A DNA stretch of 27,320 nucleotides from CAVRZY01 sp963725415 (GTDB taxonomy: Bacteria; Acidobacteriota; Terriglobia; Bryobacterales; Bryobacteraceae), in the NCBI GenBank assembly GCA_963725415.1, contig CAVRZY010000012.1, positions 1 through 27,320 on the forward strand, given 5' to 3'. The position numbers were made by a program, and so were the translations under genes. Shown in pieces: positions 23,363 to 27,320 of the stretch (position 1 is the stretch's first letter; every line of letters starts with the position of its first letter). The notes under the pieces were generated by a model. It worked only from the letters and a program-made list of their open reading frames with translations. It was not told the DNA's origin and made no database searches.

Positions 23363-26177
23363 TCAGGATCTCCGTGACCGCCGCGACGCAGGACGGGCAA
23401 ATACCAGGCCACTGCGGATGGGTCCCCACTTCGGCCGAGTACTTCCAGCACCGCTCGCACTTCGATCCGGCCGCTCGGTCGATTTCCACCGATAGCGGGC
23501 CCTCCGCCTGGCGCTCCAGCGACACCTGAGAGACGATGAACAGCCCGGGCAACTCCGCTGCGTACTCTTCCAGCAGCGGATATAAATTCCCATTGGCGCG
23601 CAGCCGCACACCGGCTTCCAGCGGCGCGCCGATCATTTTATCCTGTCGCGCGACCTCCAGGCTCTTCAGCACGTTCTCGCGCACCTCCACCAGCCGTTCC
23701 CAGTTGGCGGCGCGCTGGCGCTGCTCCTCGGATAGGCCGGCAGTAAGCTCCTCCGCTTCCGGGAACAACGCCAGGTGCACGCTTTCCGGTGCGCCGGCGG
23801 GTCTCTTCAGATGCCCCCACACCTCGTCGGTGGTAAAACTCATCAGCGGCGCCAGCAGCCGAACCAGCGCCAGCGTCAGCCGGTACAGCGCAGTCTGTGC
23901 GCTCCGCCGGCTCCGCGAGCGCGTGGCTGCCGTGTACAACCGATCCTTCAGCACATCGAAGTACAAAGCGCTCAACGTCGCGGTCGCGAAATCGTAAACC
24001 GCGTGATAGACCCGATGGAACGCGTACTCCTCGTACCAGCTCCGGCACTCGCGCACGAGTTGCTCGGCGCGCGTCAGGATCCACCGATCTAACTCGAGTA
24101 ACTCGCCGCTCTCTACTGCGTCTGCTTCGGGATCGAAGTCCCAAAGGTTTCCCAGCGCGTACCGGAAGGTATTCCGCAACTTGCGGTAAGCCTCCGAAAG
24201 GCGCGCCAGAATGGTTTCGGAAATGCGCGCGTCATCGGTGAATTCCACCGATGCCACCCACAGCCGCACCACCTCGGCGCCGTACTGTCTGACGATCTTG
24301 TCCGGCTCGATGTAGTTGCCCAGCGACTTCGACATGGCGCGGCCCTCGCTGTCCAGCGTCCAGCCATGTGTAGCGCACTGGCGATAGGGCGAGCGGCCTC
24401 GCAGCCCGACCCCGACCAGCAGAGAGCTGTGGAACCAGCCCCGGTATTGATCGCCGCCTTCGATGTAGAGGTCCGATGGCCAGGGCAAGCCGTTGGCCTC
24501 CGTCAGCGTCGCCAGATGGCTTGCGCCCGAGTCGAACCACACGTCCAGGATGTCGGTCTCCTTGCGGAACTCGGATCCCGAGCATTTGCCGCAGCGCACC
24601 TCGGGACCCGTGAGCTCGGCCACCGGAAGGTCGTACCACGCATCCGCTGTATGTTCCGCGAAAAGCTCCACCACCCGGTCCAGAACCTTCCGGTCGGTCA
24701 GCGGCGTGCCGCACTTCTCGCAATAGAACACCGTGATCGGCACGCCCCACACCCGCTGCCGCGAGATGCACCAGTCCGGGCGGTTGGCGATCATGTTCGC
24801 GATGCGCTCCTCGCCCCAGGCCGGCAGCCAGCGCACCTGCGGTATCGCCTCCAGCGCGCGAGTCCGCAGCTCGTTTCGTTCCATCCCAATGAACCACTGC
24901 TCCGTAGCGCGGAAAATCGTGGGATGGTGGCAGCGCCAGCAGTGCGGATAACTGTGCTCGAGTTCTCCCTGGGCCAACAAGGCGCCCCGGGCCCGCAGCA
25001 ACTCCACCACCACCGGGTTGGCCTCCCAGACCGTCCTGCCGGTCAGTTCCTCCGGCAACCGCCCCGCCGCGCCTTCCGCATGAAAGAAGCGGCCCCCAGC
25101 GTCCACCGGGCAGTAGGTCGCGATCCCATACTGCTGGCAGGTCAGGTAGTCTTCATGACCATGCCCCGGGGCGGTGTGCACCGCCCCGGTCCCCTGCTCG
25201 AGGGTGACGTAGTCGGCCAGCACACCCACCGAATCGCGCTCCACGAACGGGTGCCGGAAAACCGCGCCTTCCAAGCGACTCCCCGGCACTTGCACCAGCA
25301 GCTTCGGCTCGCCCCAGCCGCAGGTGTCGCTCGCCGCTCCTCGCAGGTCCGCCGCCACCAGATACACTTCCTCCCCGGCCTGCACCGCCGCATATTCCAA
25401 ATTGGGGTGAAACGCGATGGCCATGTTCGCTGGAATCGTCCAGGGCGTCGTGGTCCAGATCAGTCCCCAAATGCGGCGGCCCGCCAGCCCCGGGTCGATC
25501 TTGGCCGGGTCTGAGACCAGCGCGAAGCGCACCCAGATCGAAGGGCTCTTGTGGTTCTCGTATTCGACTTCCGCCTCCGCCAGCGCCGTGCGGCAGCGGA
25601 TGCACCAATGCACCGGCTTGAGTCCCTTGTACACGTAGCCCCGGTCCAGGAATTCCACGAACGCGCGAGCGATCGCCGCCTCATAGTCGGCGCTCATCGT
25701 CAGATACGGCCTGTCCCAGCGCCCGAACACTCCCAGGCGCTTGAAGTCGCAGCGCTGGATGTCCACCCATTTCTGCGCGTACCGGCGGCACTCCCCGCGG
25801 ACCTCCGACACGCTCATCCGAGCCTTACGGGCCCCCAACTCGCTATCGACTTTGATCTCGATGGGCAGCCCGTGGCAGTCCCAGCCCGGAACGAACGGCG
25901 CATCAAAGCCCGCCATGCTCTTGGACTTGACGATGAAGTCCTTCAAGATCTTGTTGAAGGCGGTCCCGGCGTGAATGTTGCCGTTGGCATACGGCGGCCC
26001 GTCGTGCAGCACGAACATGGGCCGCCCCGCACGCGCCTCCCGGATTCTCTGGTAGACCTTTTCCTCCTCCCACCGGGCCAGCATCTTCGGCTCGTTCTCC
26101 GGCAGGTTGGCCTTCATCGAGAATTCGGTCCGCGGCAAGTTGACCGTCTTCTTCAAATCAACTTGATTTTCCTGCAT
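23352..26177 (-). CDS. ileS: isoleucine-tRNA ligase
   Basis: A 941-aa class I aminoacyl-tRNA synthetase charging tRNA-Ile, with editing of valine. DGPPYANGNIHAGTAFNKIL (residues 59-78) carries the HIGH-equivalent HAGT; APFVPGWDCHGLPIEIKVD follows. The editing domain has IWTTTPWTIPANMA and GTGAVHTAPGHGHEDY; the KMSKS equivalent is AMSKS at 614-618 in GRAMSKSLGNYIEP. A C-terminal zinc-binding region is CERCWK...CPSC near residues 905-935. Length and domain order are typical of bacterial IleRS. ATG 26177 follows a weak Shine-Dalgarno context. First gene of ileS-lspA-lgt. Confidence 0.98.
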   Translation of the reverse strand: MQENQVDLKKTVNLPRTEFSMKANLPENEPKMLARWEEEKVYQRIREARAGRPMFVLHDGPPYANGNIHAGTAFNKILKDFIVKSKSMAGFDAPFVPGWDCHGLPIEIKVDSELGARKARMSVSEVRGECRRYAQKWVDIQRCDFKRLGVFGRWDRPYLTMSADYEAAIARAFVEFLDRGYVYKGLKPVHWCIRCRTALAEAEVEYENHKSPSIWVRFALVSDPAKIDPGLAGRRIWGLIWTTTPWTIPANMAIAFHPNLEYAAVQAGEEVYLVAADLRGAASDTCGWGEPKLLVQVPGSRLEGAVFRHPFVERDSVGVLADYVTLEQGTGAVHTAPGHGHEDYLTCQQYGIATYCPVDAGGRFFHAEGAAGRLPEELTGRTVWEANPVVVELLRARGALLAQGELEHSYPHCWRCHHPTIFRATEQWFIGMERNELRTRALEAIPQVRWLPAWGEERIANMIANRPDWCISRQRVWGVPITVFYCEKCGTPLTDRKVLDRVVELFAEHTADAWYDLPVAELTGPEVRCGKCSGSEFRKETDILDVWFDSGASHLATLTEANGLPWPSDLYIEGGDQYRGWFHSSLLVGVGLRGRSPYRQCATHGWTLDSEGRAMSKSLGNYIEPDKIVRQYGAEVVRLWVASVEFTDDARISETILARLSEAYRKLRNTFRYALGNLWDFDPEADAVESGELLELDRWILTRAEQLVRECRSWYEEYAFHRVYHAVYDFATATLSALYFDVLKDRLYTAATRSRSRRSAQTALYRLTLALVRLLAPLMSFTTDEVWGHLKRPAGAPESVHLALFPEAEELTAGLSEEQRQRAANWERLVEVRENVLKSLEVARQDKMIGAPLEAGVRLRANGNLYPLLEEYAAELPGLFIVSQVSLERQAEGPLSVEIDRAAGSKCERCWKYSAEVGTHPQWPGICPSCVAAVTEILNGR

Positions 26178-26191
26178 TTGGCGACAATTTC

Positions 26192-26197
26192 ATTATA
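26192..26197 (-). promoter_or_regulatory. possible -10 box for ileS
   Basis: On the minus strand TATAAT lies 14 bases before the ileS ATG, overlapping the end of ogt. No -35 hexamer at the right distance and no T-box leader or other regulatory RNA. The leader would be very short. Confidence 0.25.
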
Positions 26198-26720
26198 GCG
26201 GGCGGGTGCTGTCCGCCGGCTTCTGACGCCGTATCCCACCCTCCAGCTCCAGCAGAAACCTCTTGCGATAGAGACCGCCCCCGTAGCCGCCCAAGCTGCC
26301 GTCAGCAGCGATTACACGGTGGCAAGGAACCACGATGGCTACCGGGTTGGCGTGGTTCGCGCTCCCCACCGCCCGGGCGGCGCGCGGTGCGCCGATCTCC
26401 TCCGCCAGTTGAGAATAACTGCGCGTTTCCCCGTAGGGGATTGCCAGCAGACCGTTCCACACACGTCTCTGGAAGGCCGTGCCTTCCAGGTCCAGCGGCA
26501 AGTCGAACTGGCGCAGTCTTCCGGCGAAGTACTTCTTGAGCTGGCGGCGCGCTTCCCGGACCAAGGGGTGATTGTCATCCTGGGTCCAACCGGGATCCGG
26601 CTTATCGTCGCCGAAGCCAATCCGAATGATCCCCTGGTCTGAGACGGCAACATGGATGGCAAACTCCGGGTGGGGCCGCAAGAATCCGAAACATGGCATG
26701 GCAACAGTGTAGCGCCACAT
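26193..26720 (-). CDS. ogt: methylated-DNA-protein-cysteine S-methyltransferase
   Basis: A 175-aa direct DNA-repair protein that removes methyl groups from O6-methylguanine onto its own cysteine. The active site PCHRV has C133, within ANHANPVAIVVPCHRVIAAD; FQRRVWNGLLAIPYGETRSY and the helix-turn-helix QLAEEIGAPRAARAVG precede it, and GGYGGGLYRKRFLLELE follows. The N-terminal domain is poorly conserved, as usual. Start ATG 26720 or ATG 26699; neither has a clear Shine-Dalgarno. It is separated from ileS by only 15 bases and may be read through into it. Confidence 0.94.
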   Translation of the reverse strand: MWRYTVAMPCFGFLRPHPEFAIHVAVSDQGIIRIGFGDDKPDPGWTQDDNHPLVREARRQLKKYFAGRLRQFDLPLDLEGTAFQRRVWNGLLAIPYGETRSYSQLAEEIGAPRAARAVGSANHANPVAIVVPCHRVIAADGSLGGYGGGLYRKRFLLELEGGIRRQKPADSTRPL

Positions 26721-26743
26721 CAGCCGAACGCGCCTGCCCCGCT

Positions 26744-26752
26744 TGGTATAAT
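26744..26752 (+). promoter_or_regulatory. extended -10 promoter candidate for ispH
   Basis: TGGTATAAT is a perfect extended -10 (TGnTATAAT), 12 bases before the ispH ATG. The transcript start would fall near 26758-26760, leaving only a few leader bases and cutting off the AAGG at 26755-26758. So either translation is nearly leaderless or the match is chance. No good -35. Confidence 0.35.
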
Positions 26753-26764
26753 GTAAGGTTCTTC

Positions 26765-27320
26765 ATGCCCGACGAGTTGGCTTGTGGGCCTGCCCAAGCG
26801 AAAAGCGTGATTTTGCTGAGGCCGCGCGGTTTCTGCGCAGGCGTGGTCCGTGCCATCGATGTCGTCAAGATCGCCCTCGATCTGTACGGCTCCCCGATCT
26901 ACGTGCGCAAGGAGATCGTGCATAACCGACATGTGGTCGAGGAACTGCGGCATGCAGGCGCGATTTTCGTCGAGGAATTAGACGAGGTGCCCGAGGGCGC
27001 CCGCGTCATCTTCAGCGCCCACGGAGTCTCGCCGGCGGTCCGTGAGGAGGCTCGGCGCCGCCGGCTGGAGGTCATTGACGCCACCTGTCCCCTGGTCACC
27101 AAGGTGCACCTGGAAGCGGGCAGGTTTGCGCGCCAGGGTTTCACTATCGTGCTGATCGGGCACAAAGACCACGATGAGGTGATCGGAACTCTGGGTGAGG
27201 CGCCTCACTGCACCACTGTAGTCACCTCCGTCGAAGACGTGGACCGGCTCGATCCCCCCGATCCGCAACGCATCTGCTACATCACCCAGACCACCCTGAG
27301 CCTGGATGAAACCCGAAATT
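26765..27320 (+). CDS. ispH: 4-hydroxy-3-methylbut-2-enyl diphosphate reductase IspH, 3' part outside window
   Basis: The first 185 residues are present. The enzyme catalyses the last step of the MEP isoprenoid pathway, reducing HMBPP to IPP and DMAPP with an iron-sulfur cluster. Family motifs in order: RPRGFCAGVVRAI with cluster ligand C24, KEIVHNRHVVEEL with H53, IFSAHGVSP with H86, VIDATCPLVTKVH with C108, IGHKDHDEVIGT and YITQTTLS. The third cluster cysteine lies beyond the window end. A start ATG at 26765 with AAGG upstream gives a short N-terminal extension before the VILLRPRGFC core. It is divergent from ogt, with the two starts 44 bases apart. Confidence 0.97.
   Translation, partial: MPDELACGPAQAKSVILLRPRGFCAGVVRAIDVVKIALDLYGSPIYVRKEIVHNRHVVEELRHAGAIFVEELDEVPEGARVIFSAHGVSPAVREEARRRRLEVIDATCPLVTKVHLEAGRFARQGFTIVLIGHKDHDEVIGTLGEAPHCTTVVTSVEDVDRLDPPDPQRICYITQTTLSLDETRN

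Noticed and set aside
1..27320. CRISPR arrays, integrase attachment sites, phage genes, toxin-antitoxin or restriction systems
   Set aside because: None seen: no regularly spaced repeats, no integrase or nuclease motifs and no tRNA gene to serve as an attachment site.

Overview
The window is GC-rich, densely coded bacterial DNA without rRNA, tRNA, CRISPR or recognisable transposase genes. The style suggests Acidobacteriota, possibly the Solibacter/Bryobacter group. This inference rests on secreted TPR/HEAT proteins with signal peptides ending in AAQ or similar, a secreted Gfo/Idh/MocA oxidoreductase, an ECF sigma/anti-sigma/HEAT-repeat set, the Cys-rich Lgt signature GRVGCFAAGCCWG, and a pseudopilin cluster. 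No marker gene here proves the taxonomy.

Layout. Positions 1-1907 (minus): ECF sigma factor, zinc-finger anti-sigma factor and a secreted TPR/HEAT protein cut by the window edge. Both regulators carry a single-base frameshift. 2117-4336 (plus): a YfhO-family membrane protein, convergent with and overlapping the next block. 4333-17127 (minus): an unbroken co-directional run of 12.8 kb. In order of transcription it holds phoH-ybeY-CorC/HlyC-era (RNA and ribosome maintenance), a BON-domain protein, a secreted TPR protein, a tightly coupled radical SAM/SDR reductase/AMP-ligase operon, and a three-gene module of unknown role (membrane protein, secreted protein, TPR protein). 17322-17466 is a 145-bp mobile-looking palindromic element with 26-bp terminal inverted repeats. 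17491-18559 (plus) is the Gfo/Idh/MocA oxidoreductase, broken by a frameshift; 18556-19809 (minus) is a DUF1015 protein. 20020-21987 (plus) holds three TadG/TadE-like pseudopilin genes behind a candidate sigma-54 promoter. 22037-26177 (minus) is ileS-lspA-lgt, 26193-26720 (minus) is ogt, and from 26765 (plus) runs the 5' part of ispH.

Most interesting parts: the radical SAM-reductase-ligase operon, whose stop and start codons overlap as ATGA at both joints and which looks like a small undescribed biosynthetic pathway; the orphan 4333-7896 module; the dispersed inverted-repeat family (three copies of different completeness, all intergenic); and three independent single-base frameshifts in otherwise intact genes. 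The frameshifts are either assembly indels or real decay, and reads over them would decide which.
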